Source of the DNA: Opitutaceae bacterium
Lineage (GTDB): Bacteria > Verrucomicrobiota > Verrucomicrobiia > Opitutales > Opitutaceae
Assembly: GCA_016794665.1 (NCBI GenBank)
Contig: JAEUHB010000192.1
Span: 1 to 39,067 of the forward strand
Reading direction: 5' to 3'
DNA length: 39,067 nt
In this document: positions 27,801 to 36,983 of the stretch, in pieces
How the letters are laid out: every line of letters begins with the position of its first letter
How positions within the stretch are numbered: the stretch's first letter is position 1
Notes under the pieces: model-generated
Databases searched by the model: none
Seen by the model: the letters and a program-made list of their open reading frames with translations, nothing else
What the model was told of the DNA's origin: nothing
Translations under genes and position numbers: made by a program

Positions 27801-29599
27801 TGTGGCGCAAGCTCCTGCCGTATTGGCGGCCGTCGCTCGGCCGATCGGCCGCCGGAATCGCCGCGCTGCTGGCCGCGGCGGGGCTTGAGCTGCTGCTCCC
27901 GTGGCCGGTCAAATGGCTCGTCGATCATGTGCTCGGCGATCAGCCGCCCTCGGCGCTGCTCGCGCAGATCTGGCCGCCCTTTGCAGCGGGCGACAAGACC
28001 GCCGCGCTCTGGGGCGTGTGCGCGGCCGTCGTGCTGTTCGCCGTCGCGCACCGCGCGGCGACGCTCGTGAGCCAGCTCCTGCTCATCGGGGTCGGCGGCC
28101 GCGTCGTGCTCCAGCTGCGCTGCCGCGGCTACGAGCAGTTCTGCCGGCTCTCGGTCGCCTACCATGACAAGACCAAGGTCGGCGACTCGCTCTACCGCGT
28201 AGCCTACGACACCCAGGCCGCGATGTCACTCATCAGCAGCGGGCTCATGCCCCTGCTGCAAGGGGCGTTAATCCTCGTCGGAGTATTAGCCATTCTGGCA
28301 CGCATGGACCTTTTCCTAACCTTGATCGCGTCCGCGATCGCGCCGGTGTTCTGGATTTGCATCCGCGCCTTCGGGAAAAGGATCGACGGCCATTCCCGGC
28401 GTTACCACGAAAATGAAAGCGCGCTGCTCTCCACCGTGCAGGAATCGCTGTCTTCCATGCGCGCCATGCAGGCCTTCACGCGCGAGCCGGACACCGCCCT
28501 GCGCTTTGGCCAGCAAGCGACCAACAGTTTCGGGATCAACCTTCGGCTCGTGAAGACGCAGTTGCTGTTCAGCGGCAGCGTCGGCCTGGCGATGGCCGCC
28601 GGAACCGCGGCGGCGATTTGGTTTGGCGCGCACCGGGTCATGGCCGGCCAACTTTCGGCCGGCGACATCCTCGTCTTCCTCGCCTACCTGGCGATGCTCT
28701 ACCAACCGCTGAATGCCTTCAGCCAGAGCGCCTCGGTCGTGCAGTCGGCGCGCGCCCAGCTCCGCCGGGTCTTCGAGGTGCTCGACGCCTCTGCGGAAAT
28801 CGTCGACCGCCCGGGAGCCCAAGCGCTCGCGAAGGTCCGCGGCGAGATTGAATTCCGTGGGGTCGCGTTTGCCTACAAGCCGGCGGAACCAGTGCTGCAC
28901 GACGTCTCGTTTGCGACCCGGCCCGGCGAAGTGATCGCGCTCGTCGGCCCGACGGGCGCGGGCAAGAGCACGCTCTCGAGCCTGCTGCTGCGTTTCTACG
29001 ATCCCACCGGCGGCGCGGTGCTGCTCGACGGCCACGATTTGCGCGACCTGCAGCTCGCGTGGCTGCGCCGGCAGGTGAGCGTCGTCCTCCAAGATGCGTT
29101 GCTGCTTTCGGGCACAATTCGTGACAACATCGCCTACGGCCGCCCCGAGGCCACGATGGCCGAGATCGAGGCGGCCGCGCGCAAAGCGCAGGCAGACGAT
29201 TTCATCCGAGCCCTGCCCGAAGGCTACCAGACCAACCTCGCCGAGCGCGCCGTGAATCTCTCGGGCGGACAGAAGCAGCGCATCGCGATCGCGCGCGCGT
29301 TCCTCAAAGACGCGCCGATCCTCGTGCTCGATGAACCCACATCGGCCCTCGACGTGCAGACCGAGGAGGCGCTGCTTGTCGCCCTGAAGACCCTGATGCA
29401 GGGCCGCACGACCTTCATCATCGCGCACCGGCTCTCCACCGTGCGACTCGCCCACCGCATTATCGTCATGCGCGACGGGCGCATCGTCGAGCAGGGCTCG
29501 CACGAGGCACTCATGGGACGGGAGTCGTTTTATCGTTCCCTCCACGATACCCAGACGCTTCGGCCCGACTCTTTGCCGGTCACCGCCGTTCCAAGCTGA
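27800..29599 (+). CDS. ABC exporter, fused membrane and ATPase domains (MsbA/NdvA-like)
   Basis: This 599-residue half-transporter would work as a homodimer in the inner membrane. Six membrane helices fill about 15-310. The ATPase domain (about 345-590) has Walker A at G383-T391 (GPTGAGKST), a Q-loop in [13 protein letters not shown], the signature LSGGQ at 487-491, Walker [10 protein letters not shown] and the H-loop AHRLST. All motifs are intact. The start overlaps the preceding stop (TGATG), so it is translationally coupled to the synthase-like fusion. This context points to export of the glycan or glycolipid made by that protein, as NdvA exports cyclic beta-glucan. Lipid or drug export cannot be excluded from the sequence alone. 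Confidence 0.9.
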   Translation: MWRKLLPYWRPSLGRSAAGIAALLAAAGLELLLPWPVKWLVDHVLGDQPPSALLAQIWPPFAAGDKTAALWGVCAAVVLFAVAHRAATLVSQLLLIGVGGRVVLQLRCRGYEQFCRLSVAYHDKTKVGDSLYRVAYDTQAAMSLISSGLMPLLQGALILVGVLAILARMDLFLTLIASAIAPVFWICIRAFGKRIDGHSRRYHENESALLSTVQESLSSMRAMQAFTREPDTALRFGQQATNSFGINLRLVKTQLLFSGSVGLAMAAGTAAAIWFGAHRVMAGQLSAGDILVFLAYLAMLYQPLNAFSQSASVVQSARAQLRRVFEVLDASAEIVDRPGAQALAKVRGEIEFRGVAFAYKPAEPVLHDVSFATRPGEVIALVGPTGAGKSTLSSLLLRFYDPTGGAVLLDGHDLRDLQLAWLRRQVSVVLQDALLLSGTIRDNIAYGRPEATMAEIEAAARKAQADDFIRALPEGYQTNLAERAVNLSGGQKQRIAIARAFLKDAPILVLDEPTSALDVQTEEALLVALKTLMQGRTTFIIAHRLSTVRLAHRIIVMRDGRIVEQGSHEALMGRESFYRSLHDTQTLRPDSLPVTAVPS

Positions 29600-29617
29600 G
29601 ACCGCTCAGCAACGCGC

Positions 29618-31417
29618 ATGAATTCTCAGCTGCACCCGAAATCGCGGGAGGACGCCGCTGGAGTTCAAACCGCAAATCGCCCCATCGGGCGGAAGATTCC
29701 ACCTCTGGGGCTGATGGTCGCAGGCATCATTCTCTTCGGGATCGCGGTGGTGCTTGCCGTGGCCGACTACCGCTCATCCGGACGTTCGGATGACGTGGTG
29801 TTTGCGCGGACACTGACGAACGCCGATTACGCGGCGCCCTTCGAGACCGAGGCCATAACGTTTGACCGAAACCAGCTCACAACCCGCATACGCGTGTCTG
29901 CGCCCCTCGATAACTCATGGATGGATGTCACGGTCGTGGCCGTGTCCCACGGAGGACAGGAAGCAGCGAGGACCGTGATTCGATTAGCCTACTATCATGG
30001 ATTCACCGATGGTCGCTGGTGGTGGACGGGCCGAGGTAAGGACACGCAGTTCCTCACTTTGCCGGCAGCGGAAAATTATCGGTTTCGCGTCTCCGTGCGC
30101 GCGGGTGCGGGGGCTAACACGGTCGCCGATCCGAGCCGGATCGCTGAGCCGCTCGTGCTGGAGATCCTTCGCGGCGGGACCCGTGCAACGCGCCTGCGAT
30201 TGCTCGGCTCCATGGTCCTGGCTTTTTTCGGCGTGGGATTGGCTTTGCGCGGAGCCGCAAAATCTCGCTCAGACGCGCCGAGACCGCAGTCTTCCCCCTC
30301 GCTTGTCGTGCCGGCCAAGGGCGTCGCACGCGGAAAGGTAGGCGACCGGATGGTATTTATCGATGGTCTGCGCGGGATCGCGTGCCTCGGCGTCCTCGGC
30401 TGCCACCTGTTTGTGCCCGAACTCAGCACCATCGCCCCACCACTTGCGGAGGCGCTGCCGGCGGCGGTGGCTTGGGCTGCGCATCACGGCCATCTCGGCG
30501 TGGAAATCTTTTTTGTGCTGAGTGGCTTCGTCATCGCCTATTCGCTCCACCGACACCGCATCAACGGATCGCTGGCCCTGCGTTTTGTGCTGCGCCGCTC
30601 CGTGCGGCTCGATCCCCCTTACCTTGTCGCCCTCGTCGTTTCAGGCGGCATAGCGGCATTGAGTTATCCCGATTCCCTTCGCGAGGTGGTCTTCTGGCTG
30701 GGCGGGGCGCCCGGAGTTTGGGCAAACGCATTCTACCTCCAGGATCTCCTGCGCTTCCGGGCGATGATCTCCGTGGCCTGGACGCTCTGCCTGGAAATCC
30801 AATTCTACCTCGCCTACTTCGTGTTACTTTGGATGGCCCAAAGATTGGCGCGCGCCACGCCCGCCACGGTCGCGGCACCGCCGAGAAGGGTGGACGCGCT
30901 CTGCATGTTGGCGCTGGCCGCACCCCTGCTGATCTGGTCGTTCAGCACTTGGTATCCCGATGCCCGCAACCTCAGCTTTGCCGGGACCTGGTTTCGGTTC
31001 TTTCTAGGCGCGTTGGCCCTCTGGGCCACCCAGTCGCGCCTCGTCCGACCGGTGTTCCTAGGTGTGGCTGGTTGTGTCGGAATGGCCAGCGCCCTAACCG
31101 GCGACGCGCGCGGCGGCGTAGCCGTGGCAACGGCGGTGCTCATCTTATTTGCCTGCGAGACCGGGCGTTCCACCCGCTGGCTGGCCGGACGAGTCTGGCA
31201 GTATTTCGGTCGCATTTCCTATAGCCTGTATCTGGCCCACGTCGTGGTCGGCCTGCCGCTCATGAATTGGATTTGGGGCGCGGTGCCGCATTCGCCAGCC
31301 TGGGCCGGGCTGATGGCCGTCGTCGGCATCGCCGCCAGCCTCGGAGCGGCGGCGTTGCTGCACCGACTCATCGAGGCTCCCGCGCTGCGTCTCAGCCAGC
31401 GCATCCGGTATTCCTGA
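29618..31417 (+). CDS. Acyltransferase-3 family protein with N-terminal periplasmic domain
   Basis: This membrane O-acyltransferase of the AT3/OafA/OpgC family has 599 residues. A membrane helix (about 28-50) and a 145-residue extracytoplasmic domain (about 52-195, rich in beta-type sequence) come first. A second helix (197-212) and a linker lead to the AT3 core (about 244-595) with some ten helices. The core opens FIDGLRGIACLGVLGCH with the conserved R-X10-H pair, R252 and H263, used by the family. It also shows HLGVEIFFVLSGFVIAYSL and FGRISYSLYLAHVVVGLP. It lies 18 bp after the exporter gene. The likely role is to transfer acetyl or succinyl groups to the exported glycan; donor and acceptor are inferred. 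Confidence 0.87.
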   Translation: MNSQLHPKSREDAAGVQTANRPIGRKIPPLGLMVAGIILFGIAVVLAVADYRSSGRSDDVVFARTLTNADYAAPFETEAITFDRNQLTTRIRVSAPLDNSWMDVTVVAVSHGGQEAARTVIRLAYYHGFTDGRWWWTGRGKDTQFLTLPAAENYRFRVSVRAGAGANTVADPSRIAEPLVLEILRGGTRATRLRLLGSMVLAFFGVGLALRGAAKSRSDAPRPQSSPSLVVPAKGVARGKVGDRMVFIDGLRGIACLGVLGCHLFVPELSTIAPPLAEALPAAVAWAAHHGHLGVEIFFVLSGFVIAYSLHRHRINGSLALRFVLRRSVRLDPPYLVALVVSGGIAALSYPDSLREVVFWLGGAPGVWANAFYLQDLLRFRAMISVAWTLCLEIQFYLAYFVLLWMAQRLARATPATVAAPPRRVDALCMLALAAPLLIWSFSTWYPDARNLSFAGTWFRFFLGALALWATQSRLVRPVFLGVAGCVGMASALTGDARGGVAVATAVLILFACETGRSTRWLAGRVWQYFGRISYSLYLAHVVVGLPLMNWIWGAVPHSPAWAGLMAVVGIAASLGAAALLHRLIEAPALRLSQRIRYS

Positions 31418-31482
31418 ATCAATCCGGTCGCACCGGACGTCCGACCGCAAGGCCGGACGTCCGCTCCAACCCGGCCATCACC

Positions 31483-32709
31483 TCATTCGTAACGCAGCGC
31501 CTCGATCGGATCGAGCGACGCGGCCTTCCACGCCGGATACAGACCGAAGCCGACACCGATGCCGCCGCACACGGCGAGGCCGATGCCGGTCCAAAGCCAC
31601 GGAAATGTCACCGCGGTGTTCAGCAGAAAGGCGACCAAGTTGCCGCCCGTCACGCCGATCGCCACGCCGGCCACGCCGCCGATGAGCGACAGCGCGACCG
31701 CCTCCGACAGGAACTGCAGCAAAATGCTGCGCTTGCGCGCGCCGATGCTCTTGCGGATGCCGATCTCCTTTGTCCGCTCCGTCACGCTCACGAGCATGAT
31801 GTTCATCACGCCCACGCCCGAGGCGAGGAGCGCGATCGCGCTGATCACCAGCGCCCCCGCCGCGACGATGTCAGCGATGCTGTTGAACGCGTCGATGAGC
31901 GACTCATTGGAAAAGGTCTCGAAGTCGTTGGGGTCCTCCGGCGCGAGCGCGCGCACGAGCCGCATCATGCCGACGGCGCGCTCCTGGGTGGCTGGCAGCT
32001 CCGTCTGATTCGACGCCTGCACGTTGAGATTGATCGAGCGGAAGCTGCGGCCGTAGGTGGCGAGGAAGCGCGTGATGGGCGTGACGACCGTGTTGTCGGG
32101 ATTGTTGCCGAACGAGGTGCCCTTGCGCGCGAGCAGGCCGACGACCGTGTAGTTCTGGCCGTTGATGCGGACGAGCTGGCCCAGCGCCTCCTCCCCGGGA
32201 AACACCTTCGTGGCGACATCGTCGCCGAGCAGGCACACGGGGCGGCCAAATTCCACGTCGTCGGCGCCGAGGTTGCGGCCAGCGGCGACATCGAAGTTGA
32301 AGGCGGTGATGTAGTTCTCATCCGTGCCGATCAGGCGCACGTTGGGGTTGGTCTTCCGATCGCGCACATTGACCGTCATGCCACCGCGGTTGATTTGCAG
32401 GCTCACCTTGGCGGAATCGGCCATCAGCTCCTTGAAACGGTCTGCCATCGGATAGTTGATGTCGCGCCGGTTGCGGAAACGCGTCCCCGGGTCGGAAAAG
32501 TTAATCGGGGGGAACTTGGTGATCTGAAAGCTGTTTGCACCGAGGACGTTCAGCCCTGTCTCGATTGAGTCGCGCATGCCGTTGATGAACGTCATCACCC
32601 CGATCACCGAGAACACGCCGACGGCGATGCCGAGCACCGTCAGCGCGGAGCGCAGCTTGTTGGCGGCGAGCGAGGAGAACGCGAGGCGGAGGATTTCGCG
32701 AATCAACAT
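31483..32709 (-). CDS. MacB-like ABC transporter permease (second copy)
   Basis: This 408-residue permease of the MacB/FtsX type has one N-terminal helix (about 18-40, after the family motif LAANKLRSALTVLGIAVGVFSVIG). A large periplasmic MacB_PCD domain (about 45-275) and three C-terminal helices (about 283-395) follow. The coupling motif VTERTKEIGIRKSIGARKRSILLQFLSEA lies between them, and the protein ends LDPIEALRYE. The start at MLIREI is chosen; 15 upstream in-frame residues are encoded by the palindromic repeat at 32719 and are not credible. It is the last gene of the efflux operon and differs from the preceding permease in its N-terminus. Confidence 0.88.
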   Translation of the reverse strand: MLIREILRLAFSSLAANKLRSALTVLGIAVGVFSVIGVMTFINGMRDSIETGLNVLGANSFQITKFPPINFSDPGTRFRNRRDINYPMADRFKELMADSAKVSLQINRGGMTVNVRDRKTNPNVRLIGTDENYITAFNFDVAAGRNLGADDVEFGRPVCLLGDDVATKVFPGEEALGQLVRINGQNYTVVGLLARKGTSFGNNPDNTVVTPITRFLATYGRSFRSINLNVQASNQTELPATQERAVGMMRLVRALAPEDPNDFETFSNESLIDAFNSIADIVAAGALVISAIALLASGVGVMNIMLVSVTERTKEIGIRKSIGARKRSILLQFLSEAVALSLIGGVAGVAIGVTGGNLVAFLLNTAVTFPWLWTGIGLAVCGGIGVGFGLYPAWKAASLDPIEALRYE

Positions 32710-32718
32710 GACGGAATC

Positions 32719-32774
32719 GTAGCCGCGAGCGTGAGCGAGTGGAGCGGGCGCCACTCGCTCACGCTCGCAGCTAC
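32719..32774. repeat. REP-like palindrome between the two permease genes
   Basis: Two 24-base arms (32719-32742 and 32751-32774) pair with a single mismatch around an 8-base loop. The arms read GTAGC, then GCGAGCGTGAGCGAGTGG. There is no T tract on the minus strand, so it is not an intrinsic terminator. It is more likely a dispersed palindromic element or an mRNA-stabilising hairpin within the operon. Confidence 0.75.
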
Positions 32775-32811
32775 AAAAATCGGCAATCGTCGGGCGCGCA
32801 TCGGGTGAGGC

Positions 32812-34245
32812 TCACTCGTAGCGCAGCGCCACGACCGGATCGAGTTTGCTGGCCTGCAGCGCGGGCATGAAGCCGCTGAGCACGCCGGTGACGACGGAGA
32901 TCGCGAGGCCGAGCACCACGAGCGCCGCGGAAAACACGAGCGGAAACGACGGCAGCAGCGCGCCCACGGCCGCGGAGAGGCCCCACGCGAGCGCGAGCCC
33001 GCCCACGCCGCCGAGCACGCAGATGCTCACGGCCTCGATGAGGAACTGCAGCAGGATCGTGCGCCGCCGGGCGCCGAGCGCCTTGCGCGTGCCGATCTCC
33101 TTCGTGCGCTCCTTCACGCTCACGGAGGTGATGTTCATGATGCCGATCGCGCCGACGAAGAGCGCGAGGCCCGTGATGAAGAAGCCGCCGATCGCGATGT
33201 TGGCCTTGATGGGGTCGATCTGGTCGCGGATGACCTGCTGGCTGTTGATCTCGAAGTCGTCCTTCTGCTCGGGGCCGAGGCCGCGCACGCGGCGCATGAT
33301 GCTGCGGAGCTCCTCCTTCGCCTCGTCGAGGCGCGCCATGTCCACCTGCACGCGGATCGTCGGATCAGCCCAGCGGATCGGAAAGGATCGGGTAAAGGCG
33401 TCGACCGGCATGATCACCACGGAGTCCCAGCTGAACATGCCGAGGAACGATCCTTGCCGCGCGGCGACGCCGACGACCGTGTATTGCTGGCTACGGATGC
33501 GGATGGTCTTGTCGAGGGGCGACTCGTTGGGGAAGAGCGCGTCGGCGATGTCATAGCCGATCACGACGACGTTTCGGCCGCCACGCGCCTCGACCTCGGT
33601 GAAGAAGCGGCCCTCCTTCATGTCGGACTTCACGAGATATGGGAGCTCGGAACTGGTGCCAAGGATGCTGACGTTGCTCACGCGATATTCACCGCGGATG
33701 ACGTTGGCGCTCCAATACACGGAGGGCACAGCCAGCTTGAGCGGCCCCTCCGGGCGCTCGGCAATTGCGGCGGTCACGGGCTCGACGTAGTCAATTCTGA
33801 TGTCGCGGCGGTTCCGAAAATTCCACCAGTCCTGCACGTTTCGCCACGGCCACTTGGAGACGTAGAGCACGTCGTCGCCGAAGCCGGACAGGCTGCGCTC
33901 GACGCCGGCGTCGATGCCCAAAATGGCGGTGCCCATGAGCGTGACGGCGACGATGCCGATGATCACGCCGAGCGCGGTGAGGGCGGAGCGGAGCTTGTTG
34001 GCGGCGACCTGCGCGGCCGAGATGGCGAGCGACTCCGTCAGCTCGGGCCAGAACACGCCCCACCCGTAGTCGCAGATGCCAAAGAGGAGCGCGGCGGCGA
34101 ACGACGCCAGCGCCGTCCCGCCGCAGAGCGACACAAGCCACGGGTCGGCTTTCACCAGCCAACCGACGAGCCACGCCGCGCCGGTGAGCGCGGCGACGAT
34201 GAGGCACGCGGGCCAGAGCACGCTGAAGATGAAGCGGCCGCGCAT
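32812..34245 (-). CDS. MacB-like ABC transporter permease (first copy)
   Basis: This 477-residue FtsX/MacB-type permease has about 75 extra N-terminal residues containing two membrane helices (about 10-30 and 40-60). The core helix follows VAANKLRSALTALGVIIGIVAV. A periplasmic MacB_PCD domain (about 115-345) and three C-terminal helices (about 352-460) complete it, with SVKERTKEIGTRKALGARRRTILLQF between. It ends LDPVVALRYE, like the second permease. Its start is 2 bp from the stop of the four-helix-bundle gene. With one ATPase and two different permeases in the operon, a heterodimeric membrane domain is likely. Confidence 0.88.
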   Translation of the reverse strand: MRGRFIFSVLWPACLIVAALTGAAWLVGWLVKADPWLVSLCGGTALASFAAALLFGICDYGWGVFWPELTESLAISAAQVAANKLRSALTALGVIIGIVAVTLMGTAILGIDAGVERSLSGFGDDVLYVSKWPWRNVQDWWNFRNRRDIRIDYVEPVTAAIAERPEGPLKLAVPSVYWSANVIRGEYRVSNVSILGTSSELPYLVKSDMKEGRFFTEVEARGGRNVVVIGYDIADALFPNESPLDKTIRIRSQQYTVVGVAARQGSFLGMFSWDSVVIMPVDAFTRSFPIRWADPTIRVQVDMARLDEAKEELRSIMRRVRGLGPEQKDDFEINSQQVIRDQIDPIKANIAIGGFFITGLALFVGAIGIMNITSVSVKERTKEIGTRKALGARRRTILLQFLIEAVSICVLGGVGGLALAWGLSAAVGALLPSFPLVFSAALVVLGLAISVVTGVLSGFMPALQASKLDPVVALRYE

Positions 34246-34247
34246 GG

Positions 34248-34619
34248 TCAGGGGATTTTCGATTTTCGAGACCCGACCAAGAGCGTCTTGCGGGAGGCGA
34301 CCATGATGGCCGTCAACTCGTCCGCTTCGCGCAGCAACGGCGCGAGCTTGCCCGCTGGCATCAAGCCGGGGTCGCCCACCAGCTCGAGCCAGAACGCGGA
34401 TTGGTCGGCCTCATCCTCGACGACTGAGAATTTTGCAATCATCTCGGCCGTGGACCGCGAGCGGCGGGCCGCGCGATAGTTGGCGCCGAACGAGGTGCCG
34501 GAACGGCCAGGTTGGTTTGCCAGCACGCGCCCCGACCGCTTGTCCGGCAGGGAGTCGATCCGCTTCAGCACGCGGAGCGCAAACCCCTTGGGGCGCTGTT
34601 TCGGTTCGCGCTCGGTCAT
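34248..34619 (-). CDS. Four-helix-bundle protein (23S rRNA intervening-sequence protein family)
   Basis: This 123-residue protein belongs to the TIGR02436/PF05635 group, first seen encoded in 23S rRNA intervening sequences and of unknown function. Landmarks are FALRVLKRIDSLPDKRSGRVLANQPGRSGTSFGANYRAARRSRSTAEMIAKFSVVEDEADQSAFWLELVGD, spread over about 14-85, followed by a last helix (ADELTAIMVASRKTLL). It sits between the ATPase and permease genes of a MacAB-type operon, where no functional link is known. Its C-terminal residues (SRKSKI) are encoded by one short repeat and a longer related repeat lies just upstream of its start, which suggests it arrived as a small mobile unit. Confidence 0.85.
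   Translation of the reverse strand: MTEREPKQRPKGFALRVLKRIDSLPDKRSGRVLANQPGRSGTSFGANYRAARRSRSTAEMIAKFSVVEDEADQSAFWLELVGDPGLMPAGKLAPLLREADELTAIMVASRKTLLVGSRKSKIP
34254..34271 (-). repeat. Inverted short repeat at the 3' end of the four-helix-bundle gene
   Basis: GATTTTCGATTTTC followed by GAGA is the reverse complement, with one base of length difference, of the first bases of the repeat at 34625. It encodes the tail of the four-helix-bundle protein. Confidence 0.6.
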
Positions 34620-34624
34620 GGGGA

Positions 34625-34658
34625 GAAATCGAAAATCGAGAATCCAAAATCGAAAATC
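34625..34658 (+). repeat. AAAATCG-rich repeat between the ATPase and four-helix-bundle genes
   Basis: This 34-bp tract is composed of GAAAATC and AATCC units. It fills the gap between the ATPase stop codon and the start of the four-helix-bundle gene. Its last 31 bp match 21446-21476 at 27 positions, and its first 13 bases are inverted at 34254-34267. Confidence 0.7.
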
Positions 34659-35394
34659 ACTCCACCGGCTTGTCGCTCTCGATGAGGCCGTCGCGGAGGC
34701 GGACGATGCGGCGGGCGTGGCGGGCGATGTCCTCCTCGTGCGTCACCACGATGATCGTGTTGCCCTGCGCGTAGAGCTGCTCAAAGAGCGCCATGATCTC
34801 CTCGCCGGTCTTGGAGTCGAGGTTGCCGGTCGGCTCGTCGGCGAGGATGATGGAGGGATCGTTGACGAGCGCGCGCGCGATGGCGACGCGCTGGCGCTGG
34901 CCGCCGGAGAGCTCGTTGGGCTTGTGGCCCATGCGCTGGCCGAGGCCGACGTTTTCGAGCGCGCGGCGGGCCTTGTCCAGGCGGCCGCTCTTACCGAGCC
35001 CGGCGTAGATGAGCGGGAGCTCGACGTTGTGCAGCGCATCCGAGCGCGGCAGGAGGTTGAAGGTCTGGAAGACGAAGCCGATCTCGCGGTTGCGGATGTC
35101 GGCCAGCTCGTCGTCGCCCATGGTGGCGACGTTCTTGCGGTTGAACTCGTAGCGGCCCGCGGTGGGCGTATCGAGGCAGCCGAGCATGTTCATGAGCGTG
35201 GACTTGCCGGAGCCGGAGGGGCCCATGATGGCGAGATACTCGTTGCGGTGGATTTTCAGCGAGACGCCGCGCAGGGCGTGGATGGTCTCCGCGCCCATCT
35301 TGTAGAGCTTGGTGACGCCCTCGATTTCGATGACGAGGGCGCCGGGCGGGCGCGTGATGCGCGTGGCGGCGGGCGTGGCGGTGGGCGGGATCAT
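34657..35394 (-). CDS. MacB/LolD-type ABC transporter ATPase
   Basis: This 245-residue stand-alone ATPase energises the MacB-like permeases encoded downstream. Walker A is G58-T66 (GPSGSGKST), followed by the Q-loop in [13 protein letters not shown] (about 106-118). The signature LSGGQRQR lies near 162, Walker [14 protein letters not shown] near 184, and the H-loop [11 protein letters not shown] near 219. This set, including FNLLPR and DEPTGNLDS, is typical of the MacB/LolD group. In canonical MacB the ATPase and permease are fused, but here they are separate genes. It begins 4 bp after the adaptor gene. Confidence 0.93.
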   Translation of the reverse strand: MIPPTATPAATRITRPPGALVIEIEGVTKLYKMGAETIHALRGVSLKIHRNEYLAIMGPSGSGKSTLMNMLGCLDTPTAGRYEFNRKNVATMGDDELADIRNREIGFVFQTFNLLPRSDALHNVELPLIYAGLGKSGRLDKARRALENVGLGQRMGHKPNELSGGQRQRVAIARALVNDPSIILADEPTGNLDSKTGEEIMALFEQLYAQGNTIIVVTHEEDIARHARRIVRLRDGLIESDKPVE

Positions 35395-35398
35395 CGCG

Positions 35399-36796
35399 CT
35401 ATTTTTTCTCCGCGGACTTGGGTTTCTCGACGGTGACGGCGAGGCCGTCCTTGAGCGTGCGGGTGATCACGCTGAAGCTGCCGCTCACGACCTCGTCGCC
35501 TTCCTTGAGGCCGGACTTGATCTCGATGTGGGTGAGGTCCTGCACGCCGGTCCCGACCTTGACGAGCTTCACCTTTTCGCCGTCGCGCACGAACACGACG
35601 CGTTCGAGATTGTCCCGGTCGGTCGCAGCGGCTTGGCGCTGCTGCTTCTCGTTCACCGCGGCGACGGAGCCCTCGCCCTTGGTTTCGCTGGCCTTCTTCT
35701 CGCGATCCTTGGACTGGTCTTCGAGGGTCTTGGCATCCTGCCTGGAGCGCACCGTAACGGACTGAATCGGCACGGCGACGACGTTGGCGACGGTCTTGGT
35801 CTCGATGTCGGCGTTGGCGCTCATGCTGGGGCGGAGAGGGACATCCTTGTCGAGGATGCGGATTTTCACGAGGAAGTTGGTGACCTCGTCCTGGGTGTTC
35901 ATGCCGGTGACGCGCGCGGCGGCGCCGATTTCCTTCACCTCGCCGGTGAACTTGCGGCCGGGCACCGCGTCGACGGTGATGCGGGCCTGGTCGCCGACCT
36001 TGACGTTGACGATGTCGTTCTCGTTCACGTTCACGCGGACCTCCATGTTGGCGAGGTCGGCCACGCGCATGACCTCCGCGCCGCCGTAGGAGCCGGTGCC
36101 GGCGATGCGCTCGCCGACCTCGGTGGCGAGGGCGGTGACCTTGCCGGCGATGGGCGAGTAGATGACGGTCTTGGTGAGCTGGTCGCGGGCCTGCGTGAGG
36201 GAGCCCTCGGTGCGGCGGATCTGGGCGGCGGCGTTCTCGAGGTTGGCCTGCGCGACCTCGAGGGTGGTGCGCTGCGCGGCGATCTCGGAATCGGACAGGA
36301 GCTTCTTGGCGAACAGGTCCTCGGCACGGCGGAGGTCGTCCTGGGCCTTGATGAGCTGGGCCTTGGACTGGAGGGCGGTCGCCTTGGCGGCGGCAAGGTT
36401 GGCCTCCTGCTGCTCGACCTGCGCCTCGTAGGCGTCGGGCTTGATGGCGAGGAGGAGGTCGCCCTGCTTCACGGCGGCGCCCTCGCGGAAGCCGAGCTTC
36501 ACGACCTCGCCGGAGACCTCCGGGGCAATCTTCACCTCGACCTCCGGCTGGACCTTGCCGGTGGCGGAGACGAGCTGCGTGATCGTCTTCACGACGGCCT
36601 TTTCGGTCGTGACCTTCACGGCGGCGGACTGGCCCTTCTGCCTGTAATAGGCCGCGGTGCCGAGCCCGCCGAGCACGAGGACGAGGATGAGCACGATCCA
36701 CGGCGCGCGGGAGCGCCGGCGAGCCGGCGCGGCGGGGGCGGACAAGGACGCAGCGGGTGGATTCATCAGGAGCGCGGAGGAGGACGAGGAGGGCAT
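35399..36796 (-). CDS. MacA/HlyD-type periplasmic adaptor
   Basis: This 465-residue membrane-fusion protein would bridge the inner-membrane transporter to an outer-membrane channel. An N-terminal membrane anchor (about 29-51, [20 protein letters not shown]) is followed by the first half of a lipoyl-like domain ([38 protein letters not shown], about 74-110). An alpha-hairpin coiled coil (about 118-205) comes next. The returning lipoyl half is [21 protein letters not shown], and beta-barrel and membrane-proximal domains finish at [20 protein letters not shown] charged Lys/Glu/Gln insert (about 355-395) is unusual. A second ATG, 10 codons in, is also possible. It is the first gene of the operon. 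Confidence 0.92.
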   Translation of the reverse strand: MPSSSSSALLMNPPAASLSAPAAPARRRSRAPWIVLILVLVLGGLGTAAYYRQKGQSAAVKVTTEKAVVKTITQLVSATGKVQPEVEVKIAPEVSGEVVKLGFREGAAVKQGDLLLAIKPDAYEAQVEQQEANLAAAKATALQSKAQLIKAQDDLRRAEDLFAKKLLSDSEIAAQRTTLEVAQANLENAAAQIRRTEGSLTQARDQLTKTVIYSPIAGKVTALATEVGERIAGTGSYGGAEVMRVADLANMEVRVNVNENDIVNVKVGDQARITVDAVPGRKFTGEVKEIGAAARVTGMNTQDEVTNFLVKIRILDKDVPLRPSMSANADIETKTVANVVAVPIQSVTVRSRQDAKTLEDQSKDREKKASETKGEGSVAAVNEKQQRQAAATDRDNLERVVFVRDGEKVKLVKVGTGVQDLTHIEIKSGLKEGDEVVSGSFSVITRTLKDGLAVTVEKPKSAEKK

Positions 36797-36851
36797 AGCG
36801 GAAACGAAGGCCCGCGCCTACGCAAGCGGGCTGTGGCCGCGCCGAGTCAGG

Positions 36852-36889
36852 AAAAAGGTGTGGCCGGCCCCACAACGAGCCGGCCACAC
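36852..36889 (-). terminator. Hairpin with T tract between intI and the adaptor gene
   Basis: A perfect 11-bp stem (36858-36868 with 36879-36889, 10-base loop) is followed on the minus strand by five Ts (complement of 36852-36856). It is 222 bp beyond the integrase stop and about 55 bp before the adaptor start. It could end integrase transcription or act as an attenuator in the efflux leader. Confidence 0.6.
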
Positions 36890-36950
36890 AACACAACTGA
36901 CTACTACGAACGGACGGCAGACAACACCCGCCCGCCCGCAAGGGAACGCG

Positions 36951-36983
36951 TTTGCGACCAACCGCGCCGCCTTTGCGACGAAC
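36951..36983. promoter_or_regulatory. Tandem repeat TTTGCGAC-C/G-AAC, possible operator
   Basis: TTTGCGACCAAC (36951-36962) and TTTGCGACGAAC (36972-36983) repeat 11 of 12 bases with a 21-bp period, two helical turns, upstream of the efflux operon. That spacing suits binding of a dimeric regulator on one DNA face. No regulator gene is adjacent. Confidence 0.4.
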
